Origin: Spirochaetia bacterium 38H-sp | GTDB taxonomy: Bacteria; Spirochaetota; Spirochaetia; Winmispirales; Winmispiraceae | Assembly: GCA_039023545.1 (NCBI GenBank) | Contig: JBCHKQ010000007.1 | Coordinates: 1-44,622, forward strand | Direction of reading: 5' to 3' | Length of the DNA: 44,622 nucleotides | Shown here: in pieces, positions 29,207 through 37,227 of the stretch | Numbering within the stretch: position 1 is the first letter of the stretch | Layout of the letters: every line of letters begins with the position of its first letter | The notes under the pieces: model-generated | Told to the model about the DNA's origin: nothing | Database searches by the model: none | Seen by the model: the letters and a program-made list of their open reading frames with translations, nothing else | Translations under genes and position numbers: made by a program

Positions 29207-29989
29207 ATGAGAAGGCTTTTTTCTTTTTATTTGTTTGTTTCTTTTGCAGCTATGTTTTTTTTCTCGTGTTCTTCTTATTCTGTGCTTTTTGTTATAAGTC
29301 CTCAGACGCGTCTTGTTATGGAGGAGATTGATTCTACTTTTCTGTCTAAGCTTGATAGGTCTGGTGTCCGTGTCGTTGTCTGGAGTCAGGGGGAGCCTGT
29401 TGCTCTTCCTAGCGGCGATTTTTCTTCTGTTGTGCTTGGTCCTGTTGTGCTTACAAGTAGAGATTTGCTTCCTGCTGTAAGGCGTGCGTTTCCTGAGCTT
29501 CCTGTTAGAGGTTTTGTTTTTTCTTCTGCTTTTGCTTCTTCTCTCTCTTCCGAAGGTGTTGATGTTGCTGTTGTTTCCGGTGCTAGTGCTTTTACTAAGC
29601 TTGCTTCTTGGCTTAATGATGAGGGGTTTAATAGGGTTATTCTTCTTTCTTATGCAGATGATGGGGGGCTTTTTTCTTCTTTTTCTACTGTTAATGGTGT
29701 AAGCAGGTTGGTGCTTGGAGATGGGGCTTCTTTTGATTCTGTAAGGGCTGCTCTGCCTTTGCCTTCTTCTGATAATCGTATTGCTGTTGTGTGTTTTTTT
29801 CCTGATTTTTTAGATGAGCTTCTTGATTTTTATGCAGGCAGGGATGGTGTTGTTATAGTAGCAGTTGGTGTGACGGATTTTTCTTTTCTTGTTAGGGCTT
29901 CTTTGGTTCCGGATGTGGATTCTGTTGTTTCTTATGTTGCAGGAAGGTCGGAGTTTCCTGTGTGGCGTTTTGTTTATCAGATGAATTGA
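29207..29989 (+). CDS. Predicted lipoprotein, family unknown
   Basis: 260 residues from ATG 29207. The signal sequence MRRLFSFYLFVSFAAMFFFSC ends in a plausible lipobox with lipidation at the Cys. The mature part alternates short beta strands and helices (VVVWSQGEP, VVLGPVVLT, VILLSYADDGG, IAVVCFFPDF, GVVIVAVGV), resembling a periplasmic-binding-protein or Rossmann-like fold, but I recognise no family. Coding sequence is strikingly T-rich at third positions. The frame reads further upstream to 29135, which would add another membrane segment. mutS2 follows after repeat copy E. Confidence 0.65.
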   Translation: MRRLFSFYLFVSFAAMFFFSCSSYSVLFVISPQTRLVMEEIDSTFLSKLDRSGVRVVVWSQGEPVALPSGDFSSVVLGPVVLTSRDLLPAVRRAFPELPVRGFVFSSAFASSLSSEGVDVAVVSGASAFTKLASWLNDEGFNRVILLSYADDGGLFSSFSTVNGVSRLVLGDGASFDSVRAALPLPSSDNRIAVVCFFPDFLDELLDFYAGRDGVVIVAVGVTDFSFLVRASLVPDVDSVVSYVAGRSEFPVWRFVYQMN

Positions 29990-29996
29990 TTTTTTT

Positions 29997-30040
29997 GCCA
30001 AAGGCAGCGCTGGACGCGTTAGCGTCCATGCGCGTTCGGT
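29997..30040 (-). repeat. Variable-stem palindromic repeat, copy E
   Basis: Read on the - strand: ACCGAACG, stem CGCATGGACGC, loop TAAC, complement with one missing base, then CTGCCTTTGGC. It lies in the 74 bases between the lipoprotein gene and mutS2. Confidence 0.87.
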
Positions 30041-30063
30041 TTTTTGTGTTTTGGGAGTTTGGT

Positions 30064-32577
30064 ATGGATGGTTATGCGGTTGAGAGTCTTGAGTTTTTTA
30101 GGGTTGTAGATGAGGTTGTTTCTTATGCTATGAGTTCTGAGGGGGCGGAGAGGCTGAGGGGGCAGGGTTTTTTTTATTCTGAGGATGAGATTGCAGATGA
30201 GTTAGAGCTTGTTTCCGAGTGGCGCTTTCTTATGGAGCAGGGGCTTCCTGTGTCTGGGGCTTTTCCTGATATTGGAGAGGTTCTTGAGGCTGCTCAGAAG
30301 CCGGGGATGGTGCTTTCTCTGGATGATTTGTGTGCTGTGATGCTCTTTTTTAAGGAGATTTCCCGCCTGCGTTCTGTTCTTGTGTCTGCTGAGGCTGTTG
30401 AGCGTCTTAGGGCTCTTGCGGGTTCTGTTTATGATTTTTCTTTTGAGTATGAGTTTTTTTCGCGTTATCTTGAGTTTCCTCCTGCTGTAAGGGAGGATGC
30501 TTTGCCTGAGCTTGCGGAGATAAGGCAGAGTATGCGCAGGATTTCTGCGGAGATTGAGAGGATTGCTTCTTCTTATCTTAAGAATCCTTCTCTTGAGGGT
30601 GCTTTTAATTCTCTTGTGCCTACTCAGAGGGAGGGTCGTACTGTTCTTGCTGTTGTTTCTTCCAGGCGTTCTCTTGTAAAGGGGATTGTCCATGAGGTGT
30701 CTGACTCCGGGGCTACGTGTTTTATTGAGCCTTTTGAGATTGTAGAGCAGAATAATCTTCTTGTTTCTGAGCAGAATCGTTACAAAGAGGTTGTCAATAA
30801 GCTTTTTGCAGAGCTTACAGAGCGGTTGCGGGCTGTACTGCCCGAGCTTAATGATGCAAGGGATGTTTTGGGTCGTTTGGATGCTGCTTATGCAAAGGCT
30901 CGCTATGGTGTTGTACATGACTGCGTACCTGCTTCTCCTGGTTCTAGGTTTGCCGGGAAGGCTCTGAGGCATCCTCTTCTTGGTTCTTCCTGTGTTCCTG
31001 TTGATTTTGAGTTTGATGAGAATAGCCGGATATGTGTTTTATCCGGTGCCAATGCAGGTGGTAAGACTGTTTTTTTAAAGACTCTTGGCTTGTGTGTGCT
31101 TATGCATCAATTTGGTATGGAGGTTCCTGCTGGTGAGGGGACTGTTCTTCCTGTGTGTTCTTCTGTCCATGTTGCTCTGGGAGATGAGCAGTCTCTTGAT
31201 AATGCTCTTTCTACTTTTTCTGCATATGCAAAGCGTCTTGCGGAGATTCTTTCTGCATGCAGGGGGGGGGAGCTTGTTTTGCTTGATGAGCTTGGTTCTG
31301 GTACTGATCCCCAGGAGGGGGGTGCGCTTTCTGTTGCGGTTCTTGAGGAACTGCGTGCGCGCGGTGCTTTTGTCCTTGCTACGACGCATGTCGATTATCT
31401 TAAGGTCTATGCATCATCTACTCCGGGAGTTTTTAATGCGAGTGTTAATTTTGATGAGAGGGATTTTAAGCCTCTTTTTACTATTACTCGCGGTCTTCCT
31501 GGTATGAGTTATGCGCTTGTGATTGCGCGTCGTATGGGGGTTCCTGATTCTGTTGTGTGTGCTGCAGAGGGGATTCTCGCGGAGGGTGGGAGCGAGTTTT
31601 CCGCTCTGTTGAGGCGTGTGCAGGAGCGTGAGACTGAGCTTTCTGAGCTTGCAAAAAAGCTTGAGGAAAGGGAAAAAGCTCTTGCCGCCATAGAGATGGA
31701 GCTTGCAGAGAGGCTGGAGCGGGTAAAAGAGCGTGAGCGGGTCTTGCGCAGAGAAGGGTTGGTTGAGCTTCGTTCTTTTCTTGCGGAGGTCAGAAGAGAG
31801 CGAGAGGCGCTTGTAAAAAGGTTGAGGGAAGCTGAGAAGGCTCTTAATGCAAGGGCGATGCAAAATGGGGAATATTTCTCTGAGAGAAAAGCAGGAGAGA
31901 CAGATAGTGGCTCTTACGACAGCAAAAAAGGGGATGTTGGCAGAGATGTGTCCAGAGGTGTATATAGTGCGGAAAATGATACTCTCCGCTTTGGCAGAGA
32001 AACAGGTACAGCTGCTGTGGATTCTGAGGATTATGCTGCGTTTATGGGGCTTGCCAAGAGGCTAGAGGCGCGGCTTGAGAAGGAGGAGCAGGCGCTTTCT
32101 GCCGAAAGGCTTCCTTCTAAAACTTCTGATTTTTCTGTAGGTATGAGGGTTATCCATAGGCTTACTGGGAGGACGGGGGAGATTGTGGGACGCGATAAGA
32201 AGGGATGGGTTGTTTTGTTTGGCAGTCTCAAGATGGTTATTCCTGCTTCTGACTTGCGTGGTGCAGGGGAGAGTGAGAAGATAAAGCAGGAGTCTGTCAA
32301 GGTTCTTGTTGAGGCTGATATGGATTCTGCTGTGCCTCAGGTTTTGGATGTACGGGGGATGCGGCTAGAGGAGGCACTTATGGAAGTTTCTGCTTATATT
32401 GAGCGTGCAGCTGTTGCTGGGCTTAGGGAGCTTGCAATTGTGCATGGGACAGGTGCAGGAGTACTGCAGAAAGGCATTGGTGATTTCTTGCGTACCAACC
32501 CTATTGTGGAGAGTTTTGACTTTGCACGTCCGGAGGAGGGCGGTTTTGGCAAGACCCTTGTGCATCTCAAGTTCTAA
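30064..32577 (+). CDS. mutS2: Endonuclease MutS2
   Basis: 837 residues, somewhat over the typical ~780. N-terminal clamp/lever region, then the MutS ATPase with Walker A GANAGGKT at 328-335 and Walker B LLDELGSGTDPQEGG near 405. A long Glu/Arg-rich coiled coil (~530-620) follows, then a low-complexity linker and a C-terminal Smr nuclease domain from ~757 (LDVRGMRLEEA, IVHGTGAGVLQKGI). MutS2 proteins suppress recombination and rescue stalled ribosomes in other bacteria. ATG 30064 has GGGAG upstream; the longer frame would translate repeat E. A run of nine G (31262-31270) lies just before Walker B. Confidence 0.94.
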   Translation: MDGYAVESLEFFRVVDEVVSYAMSSEGAERLRGQGFFYSEDEIADELELVSEWRFLMEQGLPVSGAFPDIGEVLEAAQKPGMVLSLDDLCAVMLFFKEISRLRSVLVSAEAVERLRALAGSVYDFSFEYEFFSRYLEFPPAVREDALPELAEIRQSMRRISAEIERIASSYLKNPSLEGAFNSLVPTQREGRTVLAVVSSRRSLVKGIVHEVSDSGATCFIEPFEIVEQNNLLVSEQNRYKEVVNKLFAELTERLRAVLPELNDARDVLGRLDAAYAKARYGVVHDCVPASPGSRFAGKALRHPLLGSSCVPVDFEFDENSRICVLSGANAGGKTVFLKTLGLCVLMHQFGMEVPAGEGTVLPVCSSVHVALGDEQSLDNALSTFSAYAKRLAEILSACRGGELVLLDELGSGTDPQEGGALSVAVLEELRARGAFVLATTHVDYLKVYASSTPGVFNASVNFDERDFKPLFTITRGLPGMSYALVIARRMGVPDSVVCAAEGILAEGGSEFSALLRRVQERETELSELAKKLEEREKALAAIEMELAERLERVKERERVLRREGLVELRSFLAEVRREREALVKRLREAEKALNARAMQNGEYFSERKAGETDSGSYDSKKGDVGRDVSRGVYSAENDTLRFGRETGTAAVDSEDYAAFMGLAKRLEARLEKEEQALSAERLPSKTSDFSVGMRVIHRLTGRTGEIVGRDKKGWVVLFGSLKMVIPASDLRGAGESEKIKQESVKVLVEADMDSAVPQVLDVRGMRLEEALMEVSAYIERAAVAGLRELAIVHGTGAGVLQKGIGDFLRTNPIVESFDFARPEEGGFGKTLVHLKF
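31262..31270 (+). repeat. Nine-G homopolymer within mutS2
   Basis: Nine consecutive G encode part of Arg400-Gly401-Gly402-Glu403, just before Walker B. Slippage by one base would truncate the protein and remove the Walker B and Smr regions. Confidence 0.9.
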
Positions 32578-32593
32578 AAGAAATTTATTTTAT

Positions 32594-32640
32594 ACCGAAC
32601 GCACAGCCCGCATATAATCGCGGGCTGTGCTGCCTTTGGC
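32594..32640 (+). repeat. Variable-stem palindromic repeat, copy F
   Basis: ACCGAACG, stem CACAGCCCGC, loop ATATAATC, exact complement, then CTGCCTTTGGC. It starts 16 bases after the mutS2 stop and forms an inverted couple with copy G. Confidence 0.88.
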
Positions 32641-32682
32641 CTAGGTTCTTGAGAGTTATTTTCAAGACTTTGCTTCTTATTA

Positions 32683-32752
32683 GCCGTTGGCAGGAGTCCC
32701 TGCGCCTTTGTCTTTTTTGTTTTGCTATATGGGTGCAGGGACGACGTTCGGT
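32683..32752 (-). repeat. Variable-stem palindromic repeat, copy G
   Basis: Read on the - strand: ACCGAACG, stem GTCCCTGC, a ~31-base loop, complement GCAGGGAC, then CTGCCAACGGC. The 3' motif is the most diverged. It faces copy F; the outer ends ATACCGAACG and CGTTCGGTAT of the couple are identical to those of couple B-C. Confidence 0.8.
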
Positions 32753-32769
32753 ATAATTTATTTGTTTTG

Positions 32770-32799
32770 TTTGATTTTTGGGTAGTGATAGGTTATCAT
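32770..32799 (+). promoter_or_regulatory. Possible promoter before the DUF1801 gene
   Basis: TTGATT, a 17-base spacer and TATCAT (-10 at 32794-32799), ending six bases before the ATG at 32806; again little or no leader would result. Confidence 0.35.
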
Positions 32800-32805
32800 A
32801 TCCTT

Positions 32806-33258
32806 ATGCAATACAATGCATCTAATCCTGATGAATATATAAAACAGATTGATCCTGTCTGGAAAGATGCTTTTGTTAGACTGCGTGATTCTATAAAGCG
32901 TAGTCTTGACATAGGTTTTATAGAAACTATGCAGTATGGTATGATATCTTATGTAGTATCTAAGGACGTTTTTCCAGAAGGTTATCATGTTGCAGGTGAT
33001 AAATTGTTGCCTTATATAAGTATAGCAGCTCAAAAGAGATATATAAGTGTCTATCATATGGCAATATATGCAGATGATAGGCTTATGGATTGGTTTGTAT
33101 CGGAGTGGAATAAACGTTGTGATTATAAGCTGGATATGGGGAAAAGTTGTATAAGGTTTAAAAATGGCTCCAAAATCCCTTATAAGCTTATTGAAGAACT
33201 TGCTGGGAAAATGAGCGCAAAAGAGTGGGTGCAGCTGTATAAAAAAATCTCAAAGTAA
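32806..33258 (+). CDS. DUF1801 domain protein (YdhG-like)
   Basis: 150 residues. The start MQYNASNPDEYIKQIDP and the core ETMQYGMISYVV, with YISVYHMAIYAD and GKSCIRFKN, match the DUF1801/YdhG family of small cytoplasmic proteins without a settled function. ATG 32806 was chosen because the longer frame would begin inside repeat G. It is flanked by repeats and a weak terminator, so it stands alone. Confidence 0.75.
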   Translation: MQYNASNPDEYIKQIDPVWKDAFVRLRDSIKRSLDIGFIETMQYGMISYVVSKDVFPEGYHVAGDKLLPYISIAAQKRYISVYHMAIYADDRLMDWFVSEWNKRCDYKLDMGKSCIRFKNGSKIPYKLIEELAGKMSAKEWVQLYKKISK

Positions 33259-33278
33259 AGCATGGCAGCTTTTTTTTT
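33257..33278 (+). terminator. Weak rho-independent terminator after the DUF1801 gene
   Basis: AAAGC/GCTTT stem of 5 bp, six-base loop, then an unbroken T-run. The short stem keeps confidence modest. Confidence 0.45.
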
Positions 33279-33443
33279 AGTTTTACAATCGTTAAGATTG
33301 TGATTTATTGTATTTTTTCTTGTCATAAGTTGTGCTATATATTAGTATATCGTCTCAAAAATATTTGTGCTTTTCAATATTTGATACATGGAGTATACTG
33401 TATGGGTAAAAACGTATGGGGGGAGATATGATGGGAGGGGATT

Positions 33444-35342
33444 TTGTTTCCTGATAATTTTAATCTTATCATAGGCTTATTGCATTCTCTTCCTTATGGT
33501 ACGGATTCCACTGTAATATCCGATTATTATAGCAATATTATAAAACCTCTTGTTTCCAAGATATATGCACGCAGAAATGTTCCCCTGTGTGTGTATTATT
33601 CGGGTGCTCTGCTTGAGATGCTTGAGCCGGAAAACGGAGCTTTTTTTAATGTGATACGTGAGATATCAGATAGAAAACAGATAGAGATTCTTGGTGGATG
33701 TTTTTACGAGTCGCTTTTGCCTTTTGTTCCAAGACCGGAGAGGATTGCAGGTATAGAAAAGCTTACTACTTTTATCAGACAGGAGTTTGGTAAGAGACCA
33801 AGGGGCTGTTTTTTGGGACATGGTGTATGGTCGCAGGAGATAGTACCTGTGTTTTCTACTGCCGGGATGGATTATGTCCTATTCCCAGATTCTCATCTTG
33901 TTTATGCTGGTATCGGTTCTGCGGATATTTTTAAACCCTATATTACGGAGCATGACGGCAAAACTTTAAAGCTGCTTCCTTATGTTACTCGTCTTCCGGA
34001 TAATACCTATTCTTCAAGATACGATGACTTTCTTGCTTTCTTTGCTTCAAGAGTGAAAACAGGCAGTATGCTTATTCTGTTAGAAGATACATCTTCCTGG
34101 CTTGGGCTATCTGTTGCAGATAAGAAGAAAAGGCTAGTATGGTGGGAAGGCTTTATTGATTTTCTATCAAATAAAACAGACCTTCCTCTTACCCTGCCCA
34201 GGGATTTCTCAAAATCTCATATGGACTACACAGCATTGCACCTACCGGAGCTTGTTCTTACAAAATCAGGCAAGAGTACAGGGGTTTACTCTGGAGACTA
34301 TATTTCTAGGAGAGAAGAGGCACGGCTTTTGTACTCCAAGATGCAGTACGTAAATACCCTTGTTAAGCAGATACGCCGTGACCGCTCCAGAAAAAAAACT
34401 GCCAAGGAGGATTTGTTACGCGGGCTTTCCGGCCATGTATATACCAATAATATGCCTGGAGGCATAGGAGACCCTGTAGCTAGATTTGCCGCTTATTCTG
34501 CTCTGCTGGATGCGGAAAACAACACTAGAGAAAAAGGCATTTTTATGCCTTCTGTTGTAAAAACTGATTTTGACTTTGACGGTAGGGATGAGTTCTTGTA
34601 TCAGGGAAATGAACTTAATGTTTACATAAAACAAAAAGGAGCTTGTGTATTTGAGCTGGATTATTTGCCGTTTTCATGGAATTTTATGGCTGTATGTTCT
34701 GTCTTAAACGGAGGAACCAAAAATAACAGCTATAGAACTCCGCGTTTTTTTGCGGAAGATAAGATATATGATAATGCCCCTGTAGAAAATTCTAAAGATC
34801 TGCATGATATATCGGGTTTTTCAGAGACTATTTATGATATCAAGAAGTATAGCAGCGATTCTGCGGAGCTTTTGTTCTCAGCACAAGCTGAGATAAGAAA
34901 AACAAAGAAAAAATCCTATGTTGTTTTATCCAAAAAATATGTTTTTTTAAAAACAGGTTTCTCTGTTATTTATACGCTTGAGCATAAGGGAGAAGGAAAA
35001 CTGTTTTTTTCACCTGATTTTAGCTTTTTTCTTCCCCCTGCATACAGCTGGCTGGGACATATAAAAAATGGAGAAGAATCATCAGAGCTCATATTGAGCA
35101 AAGATAGAGCCTTTATTGCGGATGATATCAGTCTGTACAATGTTGCCAGCAAAAGAAAGATAAGAAATTTTAACATAAGGTTTTCTTACCCTGTGCAAAC
35201 AAGATATAAAATCATAAAAGATACTATGGAAGATAAGTCTTTGACTCAGGCGTACTGTCTTAGTCCTGTCATCCCTTTAGAACCAGACTCCACAATTGAT
35301 TTTGCTATTGAGATAACGGTTGGGAAAGGGCTTCCGGATTGA
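33444..35342 (+). CDS. Glycoside hydrolase family 57-like protein with DUF1926-type C-terminus, active site apparently altered
   Basis: 632 residues. The N-terminal half follows the GH57 4-alpha-glucanotransferase/amylase pattern: NLIIGLLHSLPYG, EILGGCFYESLLPFVP (81-96), GVWSQEIVP, MDYVLFPDSH. The C-terminal half contains KTDFDFDGRDEFLYQG and ELDYLPFSWN, typical of the DUF1926 beta domain. In active enzymes the nucleophile Glu lies in a motif like AERVW; here the position reads LGHGVW (124-129). The region normally reading GDDGEKFG reads LEDTSSWLG (~213-221). A non-hydrolytic or divergent role is likely. TTG start after GGGAGGGG; it is the only usable start in frame. Its end overlaps the convergent FnIII-like gene by 38 bases. 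Confidence 0.72.
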   Translation: MFPDNFNLIIGLLHSLPYGTDSTVISDYYSNIIKPLVSKIYARRNVPLCVYYSGALLEMLEPENGAFFNVIREISDRKQIEILGGCFYESLLPFVPRPERIAGIEKLTTFIRQEFGKRPRGCFLGHGVWSQEIVPVFSTAGMDYVLFPDSHLVYAGIGSADIFKPYITEHDGKTLKLLPYVTRLPDNTYSSRYDDFLAFFASRVKTGSMLILLEDTSSWLGLSVADKKKRLVWWEGFIDFLSNKTDLPLTLPRDFSKSHMDYTALHLPELVLTKSGKSTGVYSGDYISRREEARLLYSKMQYVNTLVKQIRRDRSRKKTAKEDLLRGLSGHVYTNNMPGGIGDPVARFAAYSALLDAENNTREKGIFMPSVVKTDFDFDGRDEFLYQGNELNVYIKQKGACVFELDYLPFSWNFMAVCSVLNGGTKNNSYRTPRFFAEDKIYDNAPVENSKDLHDISGFSETIYDIKKYSSDSAELLFSAQAEIRKTKKKSYVVLSKKYVFLKTGFSVIYTLEHKGEGKLFFSPDFSFFLPPAYSWLGHIKNGEESSELILSKDRAFIADDISLYNVASKRKIRNFNIRFSYPVQTRYKIIKDTMEDKSLTQAYCLSPVIPLEPDSTIDFAIEITVGKGLPD

Positions 35343-36528
35343 GAATTGCAGTAATCCATTTTTTTGTCCTGAGATAATATGCTTCTCGTGCCATAAGAAA
35401 ACTGAGAAGAGCCTGTTCTCTTTTCCCTTCAAAGAACAAAGCCTGCCCCAGATAAAAATAAACACGCATCTCTATGTCCTTATCAGAAGTCGTAGCAAGC
35501 AGATTGTAAAGCTGCAATTCTATTGGCTCCCAATCGTTTGTCTTTGTCATATTGGATACTACGGATCTTAGAGATGCCGCAGTACCTGCAAGCGATGTAT
35601 CCCGTTCTTCTGGAAGCAGCTCAGGAGACGGTAGTACAGGTCTGAAGACAGGCAGAGAAGATATTATATTCTTTACGCTTTTTTCTGTTTTGTCCGATAT
35701 TGCCTGTCTCCTGGGCATATCTTCTTTTGCAGAACGCCCCACGCTAGGAGTAAAGTTGGGAAGAGGTGCTTCCCTCAGATTGCTTCCGGGTGTTTCTGGG
35801 AGACTTATTATTGTTCTTTCCAGTGCAATCTTGACGGGCTCAAGAATAGTATTTTTCCCTGCCAAAAATGTTATCTCCGTACTCAACTCATCTGCAATAG
35901 CATAGTAATAATCTATCCCGGGGACAGGATAATCGGTATAACTTGTTTCTGAGCTAGCTATCTCCGTAACCTTTGTAGCAGACTCTATAGAAGACGGAGA
36001 AGTAAAAGGCTTTGTGCTCCTGTATATAACAAGATTTCTGTCAGAGCGGGAAGCCTTAAAACTCAGCCTTACTGACTTTTCCTCTGCTTTTGCAGAAAAA
36101 GAAAGCACATCTGCCGGAGTAATCTCCTCTTGTGCCTGCTCCACATTTATTTCTATAGGGCTTATGCTAGTATTTCTAAAAGGAATAAAAATCTGGTACT
36201 CTGTTCCGTACTCATCCACCACAAGCACAGCATAGTAATAAGCCCCGGACTCTGGAGGATTGTCTATAAAAAACTCTACATCCTCGCCAACAACACCAGC
36301 AAGAATCGCAGAAGAAAAAGAAGAGTCTCCTATCCTCTCAGTAGACCGGTAAACCCTGTATTTCTCACCAGAAAGATTAGAGGCATCCTTCCAAAGAATC
36401 TTTATCTGCGAACCCTTTACAGAAGTCTTTATAGAAGACACAAAAGGCACAAATCCATTTTCTTGAGAAAATACACAAAGAGAAGTAAAAAAAACAGCAA
36501 TAAGAAAAAATATCTTTGCAATGCGCAT
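35305..36528 (-). CDS. Exported protein with fibronectin-type-III-like repeats
   Basis: 407 residues from ATG 36528 (the frame extends to 36549). A signal peptide MRIAKIFFLIAVFFTSLCVFS is present. Two FnIII-like modules follow at ~25-125 and ~140-235 (IKILWKDASNLSGEKYRVYRS, YYYAVLVVDEYG; VRLSFKASRSDRNLVIYRS, YYYAIADE). A Pro/Ser-rich linker and a C-terminal helical TPR-like segment (YFYLGQALFFEGKREQALLSFLMA) complete it. Probably a periplasmic or envelope scaffold; function unknown. A TATAAT box lies very close to the ATG, leaving the true start unsure. Confidence 0.7.
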   Translation of the reverse strand: MRIAKIFFLIAVFFTSLCVFSQENGFVPFVSSIKTSVKGSQIKILWKDASNLSGEKYRVYRSTERIGDSSFSSAILAGVVGEDVEFFIDNPPESGAYYYAVLVVDEYGTEYQIFIPFRNTSISPIEINVEQAQEEITPADVLSFSAKAEEKSVRLSFKASRSDRNLVIYRSTKPFTSPSSIESATKVTEIASSETSYTDYPVPGIDYYYAIADELSTEITFLAGKNTILEPVKIALERTIISLPETPGSNLREAPLPNFTPSVGRSAKEDMPRRQAISDKTEKSVKNIISSLPVFRPVLPSPELLPEERDTSLAGTAASLRSVVSNMTKTNDWEPIELQLYNLLATTSDKDIEMRVYFYLGQALFFEGKREQALLSFLMAREAYYLRTKKWITAILNPEALSQPLSQ

Positions 36529-36609
36529 CCTATTATATAATCGGAACATATAACTATATTCTTGATAAAGGCGTACTCATGGTCAAGAACTCATGCTGAT
36601 ATTTTTTAT

Positions 36610-36655
36610 ACCGAACGTGTGGAGGCTCATAAGAGCCTCCACACTGCCTCCAGGT
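36610..36655 (+). repeat. Variable-stem palindromic repeat, copy H
   Basis: ACCGAACG, stem TGTGGAGGCTC, loop ATAA, exact complement, then CTGCCTCCAGG. It is the last copy before the cassette array; none was seen inside the array. Confidence 0.87.
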
Positions 36656-36875
36656 GGAAGAAAACATGATGGATTCTCCTATTCCATACACTTTACGGCA
36701 TCATTTTTGATAGCTATTAAAAATGCTTCCAAAGTTTCCTTCCGATATACTCGCACAAAAAAACACCCATCCCCCCAGAAAAAGAAAGAAAAATTGAAAG
36801 TGCATTTAACTTTTTTGTTTTCTTTTGCTATAGATTATTATATACTGTTAAACGAAGATAAACTCAGGTATTTGA
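36656..36875. other. Intergenic stretch without a supported gene
   Basis: Between repeat H and the recombinase remnant I see no convincing gene. It holds a short frame on the - strand ending near 36668 that looks protein-like (RVYRKETLEAFLIAIKN) but is too short to name; it could be a gene remnant. It is otherwise A/T-rich with a run of six C near 36773. Confidence 0.4.
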
Positions 36876-37106
36876 TTACAATACAGAAAAAGGAGCGAGC
36901 TTATAAATCTAAAAACATCGGATATTGATTCGGAGCGTTTTGCAACTCACTTACTTGAGCAGGGGACCGATCTTAGATATATACAAGAATTATTAGGACA
37001 TAATAGCTCTAAAACAACTGAGATATAAACTCATGTTTCCAAGCAAGCAATAGATAAAATTAATAATCCTATAGACGTTTGGGTAAGGATAACTAATGAC
37101 TTCTAA
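36876..37106 (+). pseudogene. Tyrosine recombinase (integron-integrase-like), C-terminal remnant with a stop at the catalytic Tyr
   Basis: The frame encodes [21 protein letters not shown], the C-terminal box of XerC/D- and IntI-type recombinases, from 36939. It continues [17 protein letters not shown]. The family motif there is IYTHV, so the stop TAA at 37026-37028 replaces the codon for the catalytic tyrosine. After it, the frame runs on as recombinase-like sequence to a stop at 37104. Nothing upstream of ~36903 resembles the rest of the enzyme, and the HxLR box is gone. The remnant is on the same strand as the cassettes and touches the first one at its 3' side, as reported for the reversed integron of Treponema denticola. 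The IntI-specific insert is missing, so IntI identity is inferred from context. Confidence 0.75.
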
Positions 37107-37183
37107 AGTAAAAATAACAATAATTGATGTTATTACTCCAAATTAATAGGATAACAACAATGGGTGATATACAGACGTTGTGC
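37107..37183 (+). other. Putative attI region and first cassette boundary
   Basis: A/T-rich segment between the recombinase remnant and the first cassette. It contains AATAACA/TGTTATT (37113-37134) as an imperfect hairpin and ends at the crossover box GTTGTGC (37177-37183). The crossover box is supported by its exact complement in attC1; the rest of the attI call is by position only. Confidence 0.45.
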
Positions 37184-37227
37184 CGCATGCTAAGAAAACC
37201 GTTTCGCAGATAAACAATGAGTTCAAA

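Noticed and set aside
29962..30063. Extending mutS2 to the upstream end of its frame
   Set aside because: It would translate repeat copy E; ATG 30064 has a ribosome-binding site and the family N-terminus.
36593..36928. 111-codon + strand frame across repeat H
   Set aside because: It translates the palindromic repeat and has low-complexity Lys/Ser content; no start support.
36876..37106. Reading the TAA at the recombinase tyrosine as a recoded sense codon
   Set aside because: TAA is used as a normal stop by many genes here and the rest of the recombinase is missing, so decay is the simple explanation.
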